Origin: Dictyostelium firmibasis
Lineage: Eukaryota; Evosea; Eumycetozoa; Dictyosteliales; Dictyosteliaceae
Length of the DNA: 64,000 nucleotides
Assembly (NCBI GenBank): GCA_036169595.1
Contig: CM069769.1
Coordinates: forward strand, 1,930,001 to 1,994,000
Direction: 5' to 3'
Below the pieces are notes generated by a model. It ran no database searches and had not been told where the DNA came from. It saw nothing but the letters and a program-made list of their open reading frames with translations. Positions 27,493-40,488 of the stretch are shown here, piece by piece. The position numbers and the translations under genes were made by a program. Each line of letters begins with the position of its first letter. The stretch's first letter is position 1.

Positions 27493-28079
27493 TTTATATT
27501 TTATTTTATTTTATTTTATTTTATTTTATTTTATTTTATATATTTATTTTATTTTTTAATATTTATTTATATATTTGTTTTATTTGTTTTATTAATGATT
27601 TATTGATAAAATAAAAAATAATAAAAGAATTAAATAGAGAAAAATTTTAATATGAAAAAAATTTATTGGGAGAATTAGAAAAAAAATTAAAAAAATGAGA
27701 TTTGTTGCGAGCTATTATTAAAAAAAACCTCGAAAAAAACGCGATAATTCGAAAATTTCAACATTAAACTAAATTTTTCCAAACCAAAGTTAATTAGAAA
27801 GATAATCAGAAATTTAATTTTAATTTCAATAAAAAAAAAATAAAATTTAAAAAAACTTAAATTTGTTGTATTGAAAAAAAAAAAATTAAGGGAATAACAA
27901 CTAAATATAATACAATGTTTAAAAATAGTAACACATGAACACTTTATTTATGTTGAACAAAACTCAAATTTAACCAATTTTTTTATTAAAAAAAAAAACT
28001 CCATTTATATTTTTTTATATTTTTTTTATTTATTTTTTTTATTTATTTTTTTTATTTATTTTTTCTAATTTTTTAATAT
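27493..28079. other. Spacer with TTTTA pentamer tract
   Basis: A run of about nine TTTTA/ATTTT units lies directly upstream of the small membrane-protein gene (27497-27540). The rest is A/T-rich with a slightly G/C-richer patch at about 27690-27745. No gene is seen. Confidence 0.6.
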
Positions 28080-31000
28080 TTACATATCGAATAAGTGATT
28101 GTTTTTATGATTTTCAGCTTTAATTTTTTGTTGTTCATACTCATCATCATCGTCGGAATCGACGGCGGATGAAGGCATACTACTGAAACTGAATACATGA
28201 GTTTTACCACCAGATTTATTGATGGATTTATCGTTTTTATTTGCTGGGTTGTCACCAAAGGCATCATCATTGTCATCGTAAAGACCAGGGAATTGAGTTG
28301 TATGTTCACTATCGTTATCGAATTCGAATTTTGGTAGCATCTTATAACGAGCGACACCAGATCTATAACGATTTCTAATGTACCAAACGGCACCACCAAT
28401 TAAAATCGAGGCTACTATTAAACTACCAATAACTTCCAAGGCAATGATAGCACCTGAACCATTCTTTTTACAATCGCTACCACTGTAACCATCAGCACAT
28501 TGAGAACATGATGGACCTTGATAGTTATCTGGACAAAGACATTGACCATTGTCACGATCACAACTACCCTTACCACAATCACCACAATCCTTCCAGACTG
28601 TGCAATATGGCCAGTTACGGTAGCCAAAGGCACAAGTATTACAAGTTGTACCATTGTATGGTTTAGAACAAATACAAACTGCATGATTTTCAGGATTGAC
28701 TTTACATTTACCAAGTTGAGTGCAAGTGGAGTTGTTATTAGGATCACAGCCACAATAGATTGGTGAGCATGATGAGCTAACACAAATTGGTGAACCTTGG
28801 CCATTGATATTGTGATATTTTGGTGCGCAATTGTTACAATCGACACCAGTGTATCCGAGGGCACATTTACAAACTGAATCCTTGAATTGACCATTGTTGG
28901 AACAAGAGGTATCCAACATACTATAGATATGTTGTGGTGGAAGTACAGCTGGAATGCCATTAATGTCAAAGAGTTTACCATTATGAACTGAAAGAATATA
29001 GCTAGAGTCAGAGGCGAGTGAAGTATTTGAGAAGACTAAAGTCCACTTGGTGCCATCATCAGAGCCACAGATGACATTTGATGGAGCGATGATATCACTT
29101 GAGGATTGACTTGCCAAATAGAAGGTGTCTTTGATATATTGGGTTGATTGACAAAGGATAGTCTTGTTGGTATTATCATAAAAGGTGGCGTGGGATTGGA
29201 TGACCAAAGAGAGATCATGATTTGGTAAAAGATTGAAACCATTGGTTGGACTGACTGAACCGGCGTAAACTTGATTTCTATCCATAATGGTGAGAGAATA
29301 GGTGAATGGGAAACATAATTCACCATAGATACTTGAGGTAACCCATGAATTTGCTTGATATTTTGGTTGGATGATTGTGATGGAATAGTTACCAATGGCT
29401 AAACGTGAGGAAGAGATAATTGAGGTCATTGAAGTTTCACCGAATGAGTTTTCGGCAGTCCAATCGCCAGTGGAGATGGTATTACGAACAACTTTACCAG
29501 TCTTATCGGTGGTTCTTGTTGAGAGTTTTAAGTAGAAGTTGGTAGCGATTGAATCGAAACTAAATGATACATCGATACGAGAGATACGATCCAATGAGAA
29601 ATCGATATTGTATTCGAATTGGTTGCCACTTGAGGCCAAACTATTGATGTAATCACCAGAGATACTAGAGGAGATGTATTCATTAAAGGTACCATATTGA
29701 TCTGGTTTTGGATTGGTTGTTGGAAGTTTTGGGGAGAAATTCTTTGTACAATAGAGTTGGTTGGTGAGATAGCTGACTGGTTTCATAATGACTTGTAAAC
29801 CAAATGCTGGACAGGCATCTTTAGAGACACCTTTGAAGGTTAAACTCATTGTGAAATTGGTATCTTTGCCAGATTTTGGTGGATCAGCAACAAACAACAA
29901 TGAATGCTGGGCGGTATTGTGAATGGAGACATCATAGAGAAGATCTTGGTCATTGTCGGTACCACGTACAAAGATATCGGCATCAATTGAAGAGGTGAGA
30001 TCATCGATTGTGAAAATGTTTACAAATGTTGGTTCACTAACGGTGAAGCTAACGTTTTGAGTAGAGGAGACTGATGGAGCGATGAAATCATCACTGTAGA
30101 AACGTAAGTTACCTTCACCATCCATTGGACCACCAAATTGAGCTGAACCACCATTTGGAGAGTTCAAATCCCAAGGGATAGAGTTAAAGATGGAACAATC
30201 GGAATGGCCAGTAGAGGAAGCACTACGAAGAGTGATTGATAAACGATATGGAGTACAATGTTCACCAAATTGTGCTGGAATTATTGATGGATTGACAATT
30301 GTGAGATAATATTTACCGACTGGAAGGACAACATTGATTTCGTTGGTATTACGATTACTCTTACCCAAGAGATGGAGGGAATTTTTATCGTCACTAGTGA
30401 TGTACATATCAAAATCACCAAGGAGGAATTGATAACCGATTTGAACGTAAATAAGAGTTGGTTGAGTGAGAGTGAATGGCGATTGATTGACAATACCTTG
30501 TTGACTGGTCTTGGCATAGGATGCATATAAAGTTTCGCTGTAATAGAATGAACCATCAGCAGCAGAAGGATTGATTTGTATTGAATCACTATTTGGACAA
30601 TTAGTTGGTGCAGAGATAGCGCCAATTGCTTTGGATACTTGTTCCACAGTGGCAATAGCAATCTCCAAATCGACTGGAGAGTTTGGTGATGGATGGGCTG
30701 ATGGTAAGATGTTGAGTGTGTGTTGACCTGGTTGTAAAATTTGTGCCAATGAACCGATTTGTGGTGAGGCACCATCAATTTTTATGAGTGGAGTAAGAGT
30801 GGTATTGTGAATGTTGTTCTCGTCATCTGGAAGAATTGAAGCTTGAACTCTAATGAGTGATGCAGTTGTAATGGTGAAAGGAACGCTATTATGAGCTGGG
30901 ACACCATCATACATCATATATTCGCCTTGAATGTGAGTTGATTGATCATAGTTGAGATAAGCATAGGAATCCAAAGTTGTTGGTAGATAATGATAGAAGC

Positions 31001-34000
31001 CATCCTCTTGGTCATAATTTGTACTTGGCTCCAAGTAGATTTCAAAGTTAAAGAATGAACAACCCATAATGGATTTCAAACTGCTAAATGGTTCATAGAT
31101 AACCAATTGATAATTACCCACTGGTAAGTTTGTAACCTCGAGAATGTTTCTATTTGGTGCAATGGTACCATAGTAAACCTTTTTATTCTTTGTTGAGGTT
31201 GAGATCAATTTGAGTGCAAGATCACCAGTGAGGAAATCATAACCTACTTGAACGTGAATGTTTGTAACAGATTTAGTGGCAAAGTTGTACTCTTTGGACT
31301 GAAGACCTGTTGAAGTTTGTTGAAAGTAATATTGTGTATTACTATCGAGGTTACTATAATTGTAGAGACTTCCGATAAATGATGATGGAACAGTTGGCCA
31401 ATAGCTCGCACTGTTTTCACATTGGACTGGTTTAAAGCCATCAACTGGTGCAACAGCAATCTCTAAACCAAAAACATTACATTGTGGAATGTTATTTGAC
31501 CATTTCCAGAATTGAAGTTGAAGATAAACCACAGAGCTAGCAGAGAGTCTATAGACGAATGATTCCTCAGTGTTGATAAGATTTGAACCACTAATTAAGG
31601 TTTGATTTGTGAATGGATCTTTCAAACGAATATCGATATCGACAATATGTGGATTGACGTAGATACGAATGATGGAATCGTTGGTGACTTGAATTGGAAT
31701 TTCAACATGAGTGTATTTACCTTGTGGGACTACAAAGTTATCTGATTGATAATGCATTTTTCCTTCAGAACCCAAGAAACGAATGGTATTCCAACTCAAT
31801 GGAATCGATTCACCTGGACATTTTGGTAAGGCGGAGAGTGGATAAACAGAGAATTCAAATTCGAATGGGATACATTTTGGGAGACCAGAGCCAAGGTTAA
31901 ATTGTGGACGTTCAATTTTGGCAACGTATGAGCCAGCCTCTAAGGTCTCTTGGATCCAATTGTAGTTATAATCATGACTACCTTGAATGAAGAGCATTTG
32001 AGAGTTTCTCTTATCATCCAATACCTTGTAGAGATTGATACGTAAATCACCACGAAGGAATTCACTGGCGATAGCTGAATAGAATTGAACGGTTTGAGTG
32101 ACAGTGAATGGATAAGAGGCAAGGATTTGTTCACTCTTTGAGCCAACAGTAAAGATCTTCTTGTGAAGTGTGCCATTTTCAAATATGAATGGAAGTGAGT
32201 TAAAGTTGAATCTTGGTATGCTATTAACATCGGTTTCTGGGCAATTTGGTGGAATGAGTAATGGTGTATTGGCGTCTTCAATAGCAATTTCAATGTTTAA
32301 CAATGGACAGAAGTTTTTGGCACTTGCAATATGATTGCTCTCGATGGTGATAATATAATTACCGGTTGCAATTTTCAAGAAGATAACACTTGAATCCTTA
32401 TCGAATACTTGGTTTGTTTTGGTGTCGATGAGGGTAATCATTACGATGGCATTGTTTTGCTGAGCGTTAACTCTAATGAGTGAGTTGACACTGACACTGA
32501 ATGAGATGTTGCTATGTTTGCTATCGACTAAGTAGAGATCTTGAACGTGGAGATAATTGTTGGTGAGGAATTGTGGATTGTTCAATGAAGATGGTAAGAT
32601 TTCACCTTCACAATTAAAGTAATCTTCATCGTCGTTAATAAATACAAATTTGGATTTAAAGTTAAATGGAGCACAATTCATACTGGTTGCATCGTTAAAC
32701 TCTGGAGCATAGATCCAAATGGTGTAGATACCTGGTAAGAGAGTGGCATGAATTACATTTCTATTCAATTCATTGTCACCATAGACACAACCACTAATGG
32801 TACTGTCAGTTGAACCCTTACAAGTGAGACCACCATTTCCATTACCAGACTGAATGACCAATGAGAGATCACCTGGAAGGAATTGATAGGAAATTTCAAT
32901 ATCAGCCAATGCAACTTTACCTTCGACTGATGGGGCAATCTCAAAGGTATAATTCCAAAGGTAAACGAGGTTCTTATTATTGGAGACAGGAACAATATAG
33001 TTAATGGATGGATCATCGAATGAAAAGTCTTTGGTAACTTTTGCTGGGATGGCAACTGAATCTGGTAACTTGGCTGGAGATCCACATAAGTTCAAAAGGT
33101 CAGTGTTTTCTTTCAAATGAGCCAAAGTATCGATAGCCAACTCCATGTTAAAAGTTGGACAATTGGTCTTAAGTTTACCCCAATCATAGTATTTAAAGGA
33201 GAGTAAGTAGTTACCGGCATCTAATACATCCAAAATTACCTCTTCATGATTGAAGGTGATTGAACGATCAATGGTTTGAATGATATCACCATCAGCGGTG
33301 GCATTGTATAACCAAAGATCAACATCCAATTGGTGTGGCTCAGTGAAGACACGAAGCATAGAGGTTTCGTCGAGTGTAAAGAATAAATCATGACTACCAG
33401 AAACAATATCCAAATAAAAGTTATCTTGGATGTGAACTTTTGATTGGAAACCTAAATATTCAAAAGAGTTGAGAGTTGTTGGTATGATTGGAGCCATACA
33501 GAATGTTGGTTCAGTATCTGGATTGTAAACACATTTTGGGTAACCAGCGTAACCATAAGCACAACTACCACAAAGGGCATTGTTGGAACTATCGTAACCA
33601 GTGTTACATTTACATTCTGGATAACCATTGGCATCGGAACATTTACCATGACCATTGCAAGTGTTATCACCATCACAATAGGTGTTTGGAACACATTGAC
33701 TTGCGGCACCATGATAACCTGCTTTACATTTGGAACAATCAACGCCTGCCCATGGATCATTACAGACACAGGTTTGACCATCGTCACCACATGTACCGTG
33801 ACCATTACAGTCACAACCCAAGAAAGAATAGCTATGGTCAAGTGTTGTGTTTTCATTGGAGAATATGATATTTTGAGTATTGACAAAATGGGTAGCATCG
33901 ACTCTTAAAACGTATGTAACGCCAGGAACGATTAAATCCTTTGAGAAGGTGAGCATAATACTCAAATCCTTTACACTGACTGCAGCGCTTGCGCTGATTA

Positions 34001-37000
34001 CAGCAGCGTTTTTAGCGGTACTTTGAAGGAAGATAGCACGTTTGTCAACAATGTAATCGAGTAATGGGGTGCCTACAGATCCTGCTGGAAGTGCAAAAGC
34101 TTCACTGAAAATAACGGTGATGGTATAGTCTTTGTTTACCAAGAGATTGTTGGCACTCTTTGGAGAGACACCAGTAATTCTTGGGCCTAAACCAACGACT
34201 TGAGATGAACCTCTCATAGAGAAAGTGAAGGAATGGCAACTAATGTTGAGACCGAATGAATTATAATCGACGTCTTCAGTGATTTGAAGTAAATATTTAC
34301 CGGAGTCTAATTGATAGTTGATGGTATTGTAAATGTCGACTTCAGAGTCATCGTTAATTGGAATGGTATCGATACCTCTAGCCAATGGAGTGAGTGCACC
34401 ACTGGAACTAACATTACTAAGGATCATATTGAAATCGTTGGCAAGGAAGTCAAAACCGAGATTACTATAGAATAAGATTGGACCCATAACAGTGAGTGAA
34501 ATACCATAGGAGAAAATACCATTTTTAGTGTTTAACTCAACACGACTACTAGAGAAATAATAACTATCTGAACCAATTTGAACGTCTTTGCCATATGGGA
34601 AAGTGACGCCACCAGGTGGTACTTGTTGATTTTCATTAGGTGGAATAACTGGACAGAGGAGTTCAGCTTGAATCGATGGAAGGTTAGAAATTGCCAAATC
34701 AAGGGTAAAGTAATTACAATTGACCTTACTATTGACCTTAAAGTATTTAAGTTCTAATACGTATGGAGTACTTTGTGGATCTAATTTCCAGACGTTATTG
34801 TCGGTGGTAACTGCTTGAATCGATGAATAGAGTGGGAAGGTTGATGTTGAATTTTGGTAGATAAAGAAGTCCAAATCATTACCTGGATCAGAGGTTGTCA
34901 TGATACGAATGTATGAAACAGTGGTTGGATTGATGAAATTGATACGAGTTGGGGTCTTATCTTTTGGAATTAAGGCACGACGAGTTGAAAGTCTAACTTC
35001 ACCAGTTTTAGATTGTGGTCCACCAAGGGCTTCACCACCCTTTGAAATATCGGTTGGTAATGGAATGGCTTCACAAGTTGGTGTGACAGCAGCACTTGAG
35101 TTGAGGTAGTAGGAGAAAGAGTATGGAGCACATTTGATACTATTGAATGGTGATGGGCCTTTGAAGGCATCATAGATTGTGAGTATGTAGGAACCTGGTG
35201 GAATAACTTCATTGATGAAAGCTTCGCCACCTTGATAGAGTGGTGAATAGGAGAGACGAATATTTTCACCAAGTTTGGTGTAGTTACCTTGAAGTTTCAT
35301 AGCCATCGATGCAACCAAGTCATTGTAATCGAGATTTGCATAGAAATGAGTGAAATTACCAACCACGAATGGAATCGTTTGGACTGGTGTGGTGATTGAC
35401 ATAGAACGATAGAATTGACCAGTGAACGGTTGATTTGTGCCAAACTGGCTTGGAATTGGGCTTGAAGCTGGACAGTTTGTAGTGATCAATTTGTTTTGAG
35501 TGAGTTGAGAGTCTGGTACGATGGAGATGAATGCGTCAAAAGATGGACAATCCTCAAGTCTTGGAATTGGACCACCCAAACCATAGTAGTAGAAAGTGAT
35601 TGTATAATCATCGGCATCCAAATGAACGTAAATGATATCCTCGCCGATGGCTCTGCTTGCAACAATAGTAATGCCGGTGCTAGTGTAGGAGAGGATGACA
35701 TTGATATCTAATTTACTGTGAGCTGGAACATAAATTCTAACTAATGAACTTTCAGTAGAGTCTTTAGTTGAAAAGGTGACAACATCTTTACCAGTGAGTA
35801 CATCAGCCAATACAGTTTCTTGGAAGTAGAGACTATTACCAGTCAATGCTGAAAGATAACCAATTGAATTGAGTGTACTTGGGAACATTAAAACTGGACA
35901 AACTACTGTATCCTTATCGACATCAGATTCATCTTTAATTTGGATACCAACCTCCAATACGAAATCTACACAATTCTTCAAGTTGAGTTGATTTGCTTGT
36001 GTTGGGAAAGGTTCATAGATGTCTAATTCATAGGAGCCTGGTACGAGATCTAAAATCTCAATTTCGTGTCTATTATAACCTAAAACACCATCACTAATAA
36101 TGTTTGAAGAGGAAGAGGATTTCAAAACGATTGCAAGATTATTCCAAATGAAATCAAATGATAAAACAGCACGAAAGATTGCAACACCTGATTTTTGTGG
36201 TACTACAAATGGAAGTTTGAAAGTCATTGCTGATGAGTTTTGATTGAAATTGTAGGCACCACTTGAAAAGAATGGAGTTGTAGTTGGAGTTGGAATAAGG
36301 TTCAATGGTATTTGATTCAATTGGTCACAAGAATCCTTTGGATTCTCTTGAGTTGGGGAGACCACCATTTCCAATGTGAAAGTTGAACAAGGTGCAGGTG
36401 CAGTGATACTAAGACGGAAGTATTTAATACGTAATTGATAGGCAACACCTTTCTTCAATTGATAGACCATTGCTTCCTCAGTGTAGAAACGAGTGTTCCA
36501 TGCAACTAATTTACTACCTTCATAGAGATTTAAATCGATGTCTACTTTATTGTATTGAGTGTAAACTCTGAGTAATGAACTGGTAGTCACTGTGAAATTG
36601 TGATAGGTACTAGTTGATGTAAGTATTGGTAATGCTGGAATCAAGTATTCGCCAGAGACATGTAAACGATTTGAAGTACCTAAAAATGCTGGTGAATTTA
36701 AATCGGATGGTAAAATATTGGCCAAACCAAAACATGATGGATCAAATTCATTACCACCAGAAGGTTTAATGATCATACTAAGTGTGTAAGATAAACAATC
36801 TGGAAGATAGTCGATTTGAGATGGTGATACTTTTGGTGTTTGAAGTTGAATTCTATAATCACCTGGATAGAGACGTTGAGAGATGACATGACGATTACGA
36901 TCATGTGAACCAACGTATACAATCGATGATTGATCTTCACTCATTGCCAAATCAGTGAGAACTAAACGAATATCACCCATTACAAAACTACTCTCGATAA

Positions 37001-38939
37001 TGGACTCAAAGAAGTAGATACCATCGTCGTTACCATCGGTACCTTGTGGAATTGTAAAGGTTGCAGTAGCAAAAGTTTGTACGTCATAAACTGTTTTGTT
37101 GAAAGCATATTGATATCTTGGAGATGTTTTATTGTTATTTAAATTGAAAGAATTGGAATCGCTATTGAAGAGTGTCGAATTAATGTTGGCAAAATCGGCC
37201 GATGGGTTTGCATTAACATCATCACATGTAATACCGATATAATCGGTTTGGGGAATGATTGCAACTTCCAAAGCATACTCATCACAGAATATGTCTGCAT
37301 TCTTACCAAAATAGAAGAGTGTTAAAACAAAACTACCAGCACCTAATTGAGCGTTGATCTCCTCTTCGCCACCAAATTTATATGAACGTGCAATTGGTGT
37401 TGCCTTACCGATTTGAGTCAATGAAACATCAATATCGACACGAAAATCTGGAATATAAGTACGGAAATAACTTGATTGTGTGAGATTGAATGTGATGGCA
37501 ACACTCTTTACAGAGAGATCTAAATAAACGTCCTCATCAAAATACATGTAACCACCATCGTCCAAGTAGCCTGGTTCATTGAATGAAGCTGGTAAAAAAT
37601 AGGATTGGCAATTTAAAAAGTCTTCAACTTGTTGAGCTGGTTGAATATCGATAAACATTGAAAATGGTAAACATTTCAATTGAATAGCGCTATCCTTCTC
37701 TTGAGTTTGATCATAAATCCAAATAACATAACTACCTGGTAATAATACAGTCTTTATAATTGAATGACCTTTACTTAAATGTACACCCATTGTACAATTA
37801 CCATCCTTTAAACATAAAAGATTGGTTGGTTGTGGTAAATCTGCACTTTGAATTAAAATACTATTTTTTTTTTTTTGTCGTATTAATATATACATATTTC
37901 ATTTATGTTTTCATTATCTATCATTATCCTTATCATTATTACTTACTTTAATGAGCCACCAGTTAAAAAATCAAAACCCATTGAAACATCAACACTAAAT
38001 TTATTAATAGTATCTAATTCTGGTAAAGTGAATGGAATGCTTCCAGCAAATTTATATAAATCATTTGATCCAACATCATTAATATTTAAAACTGTACCAT
38101 CTTGGTTGACATCTGAATCGTAGGTTAATTTACCTGTATTTTGTAATGTTGTCCATGAGATGACTGGTAATATTTGTTTACTTGGACAACCAAAATCCTG
38201 CATTCTAGATTGAACCAAACTCTAAAAAGAATTTAAATAATATTTATAAGTAATCTGTTTTTCAAAATCAATATAATAAATATTAATATTAATAATGATA
38301 ATAATTACAGTTGGTGAAACAGCAATTTCTAATGTAATTGCTGTGCAATCTAATTGACTTGCTTTATTTTGGCCAAAGAATAAAAATTTAATAAAATAAT
38401 CACCAGCTTCTAATTCTGCATATAAATTTTCATCACCACCCATATCTGATGTATGCTATTTTAAAAAAAAATAATAATAAAAATAAGAGTTAATGATGAT
38501 AATAAAAAAAAAAAAAATAATAAATAAATAAATAAAAATTTATTGTACTTACAGCAATAGCTTTTGTAGAATCAGATTTATTATATAGCCAAAGATCGAT
38601 ATCTACAACATGTGGTGCAGTATAAATACGGAATGCACTTTTTTGTGAAAGTGTAAAAGCCATTGACTTTTGAAAGTTTTTAAAATTATAATAAAATGTT
38701 TCGTGTATATGGAATTCACCATTGAAACCTAAAAAATTTAGATCATTCAATGTGTCTGGTAGTGCTTGATATGGACAGTAGCTATCACTTGTACTACCAC
38801 CATTAGTATTGATTGCAGCTGATTCTACAACTACAACATTACTAACACCCCATAAACATATTACTACTATATATAAAATACTAAATAAATAAAGCAAATT
38901 ATTTCTAATTTTATAAAAAAATGGTAAAAATAATATCAT
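28080..38939 (-). CDS. Giant type I membrane protein: two halves of alternating beta-type repeats, Ig-like and EGF-like domains
   Basis: Exons 38939..38553, 38455..38309, 38221..37947 and 37860..28080 give 3529 residues. An N-terminal hydrophobic signal (LLYLFSILYIVVICLWG) leads to an ectodomain of about 20 repeats of 150-170 residues in two alternating types. One has LPxTLNxxxFLG, a VDIDxxLY strand and GxYxxxFxYxG; the other has DFLxGDLxLxL and LxPGSYxLxIYxP. An Ig-like segment and EGF-like cysteine clusters come at about residues 1600-1720 (NGHGTCGDDGQTCVC) and 3245-3400. One TM helix (ALEVIGSLIVASILIGGAV) and a tail of about 100 residues with acidic patches follow. Repeats resemble bacterial pre-peptidase C-terminal (PPC) domains; that is inference. 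It is probably a cell-surface adhesion or recognition protein, but I do not recognise the gene. Confidence 0.88.
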
Positions 38940-39342
38940 TTTTTTTTTTTTTTTTTAAATATTATACATATGGGTATATTTTTTTTTTAATAATATTATT
39001 AGTATTAATTATTGTTAGCAAAATTGATTGAAAAAATAAAATTTTATTTGCAAAAGATTAAAATGAAAGATATTTTGAAAATAAAATTAATGAGGAGGAA
39101 AAAAAAAAAAAAGATTTTTCTTTTGAATTTTTTTAATATTTTGCAATGTGGAATACCAAAGAGCTAACGTTTTTTTTTTTCTGTATATTGTTATTTATTA
39201 TTATTATTATTATTATTTCAAACTATTATTTGTTCATTTTTTTTTTTAAAATTTTTTTTTTTTTTTTTATTATTTTATTTTTTTTATGAATGGGCGAGGT
39301 GGTTCATTTAATTTGGAAATTCAACACACTAACGCTAAATCG

Positions 39343-39382
<40 letters not shown>

Positions 39383-40064
39383 AAATTGTGTTTTTTGTGT
39401 GGGGTTTGAAAAAAAAAAAAAATTTTAACATTTTGATATTGAAATATTGTATGAACTGATTATCTCTTTTTTTTACTGTTATTCAATGACTAATAAATTT
39501 TGAAATTTGAATATAAAAAATTGGTCTAAAAAAAAACAAAGGAAATAAACAAAACAAAATATAGTAATACTATAGGGTTATAAATAATGTGATGTTTATT
39601 GTAAAACATACCTATGCTTCATTTTTTTTTTTTTTTTAAAAAATAATATATATAAATAAAGAAATATATATATTGCAGTAATGTTTTTTATATAAATATT
39701 TGAAGAAAAAAAAAAAAAAAAAAAAAAAATAAAAAAAAACTTCACCTCGTTTTTGAAAAATTTAAAAAAAAAAAAATTAAAAAAAAAAATAATTAGATTT
39801 TTATTTTTATTTTTATTTTTATTTTTTTTTTAAATTTTTTTTTTTTTTTTTTTTTTTTTTGTTCAAAATTGTAATACCTACTGTAGTTAGTTTTTATTTT
39901 ATTTTATTTTATTTTAGTTTATTTTAATTTATTTATTTATTTTTTTTTTGGAAAAAAAATTATTTTATTTTATTTTTTTTGTAAAATCTCCCAGGGAAAT
40001 AATAAGTAAATAATACTTTAATTTAATCATCCAATTTGTTTTATTTCCAAGGTTATTTTTAATA

Positions 40065-40149
<85 letters not shown>

Positions 40150-40488
40150 TATTACTATTATTTATTTATAAATTTTTTTTTCTTTTTTTTTATTTTTTTT
40201 TTATTTTATTTTTTTTTTTTTGGGGCCAGCTGAAATTTCTTTTTCCAAATCCAATTAATTTTTTTTTTTTTTTAATTAACTTAATTTTTCGCATGCGACC
40301 CAAACTTCGTGGCAAGTTATGTGGTGCGGAAAAGTTTGGCACAATCGAACAATATCAATTGGTGGAAGCAAAGTTTTAGTGGGTTATAGTGCATGATAAA
40401 TTTTCTAACGAGAAAAGGAAATCAAAATTTTTTTTTTTTTAAAAAGAAAGGTTCTAAATTAAAAAAAAAAAAAAAAAAAAAAAATATT
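38940..40488. other. 1.5-kb spacer upstream of the giant surface-protein gene
   Basis: Mostly poly(T)/poly(A). It holds an ATT microsatellite at 40069-40156 and two G/C-richer islands, 39287-39345 and 40290-40400. I see no supported gene. Short open frames in the second island are treated in the findings. Confidence 0.55.
40069..40156. repeat. (ATT)n microsatellite
   Basis: About 27 ATT units, the last few with ACT variants, in the spacer before the TBC gene's 3' end. Confidence 0.9.

Noticed and set aside
33452-33908. Open frames of 80-150 codons on both strands over the EGF region of the giant gene
   Set aside because: They are overlaps with the real 9.8-kb exon, with His/Thr/Val-biased composition typical of shadow frames.
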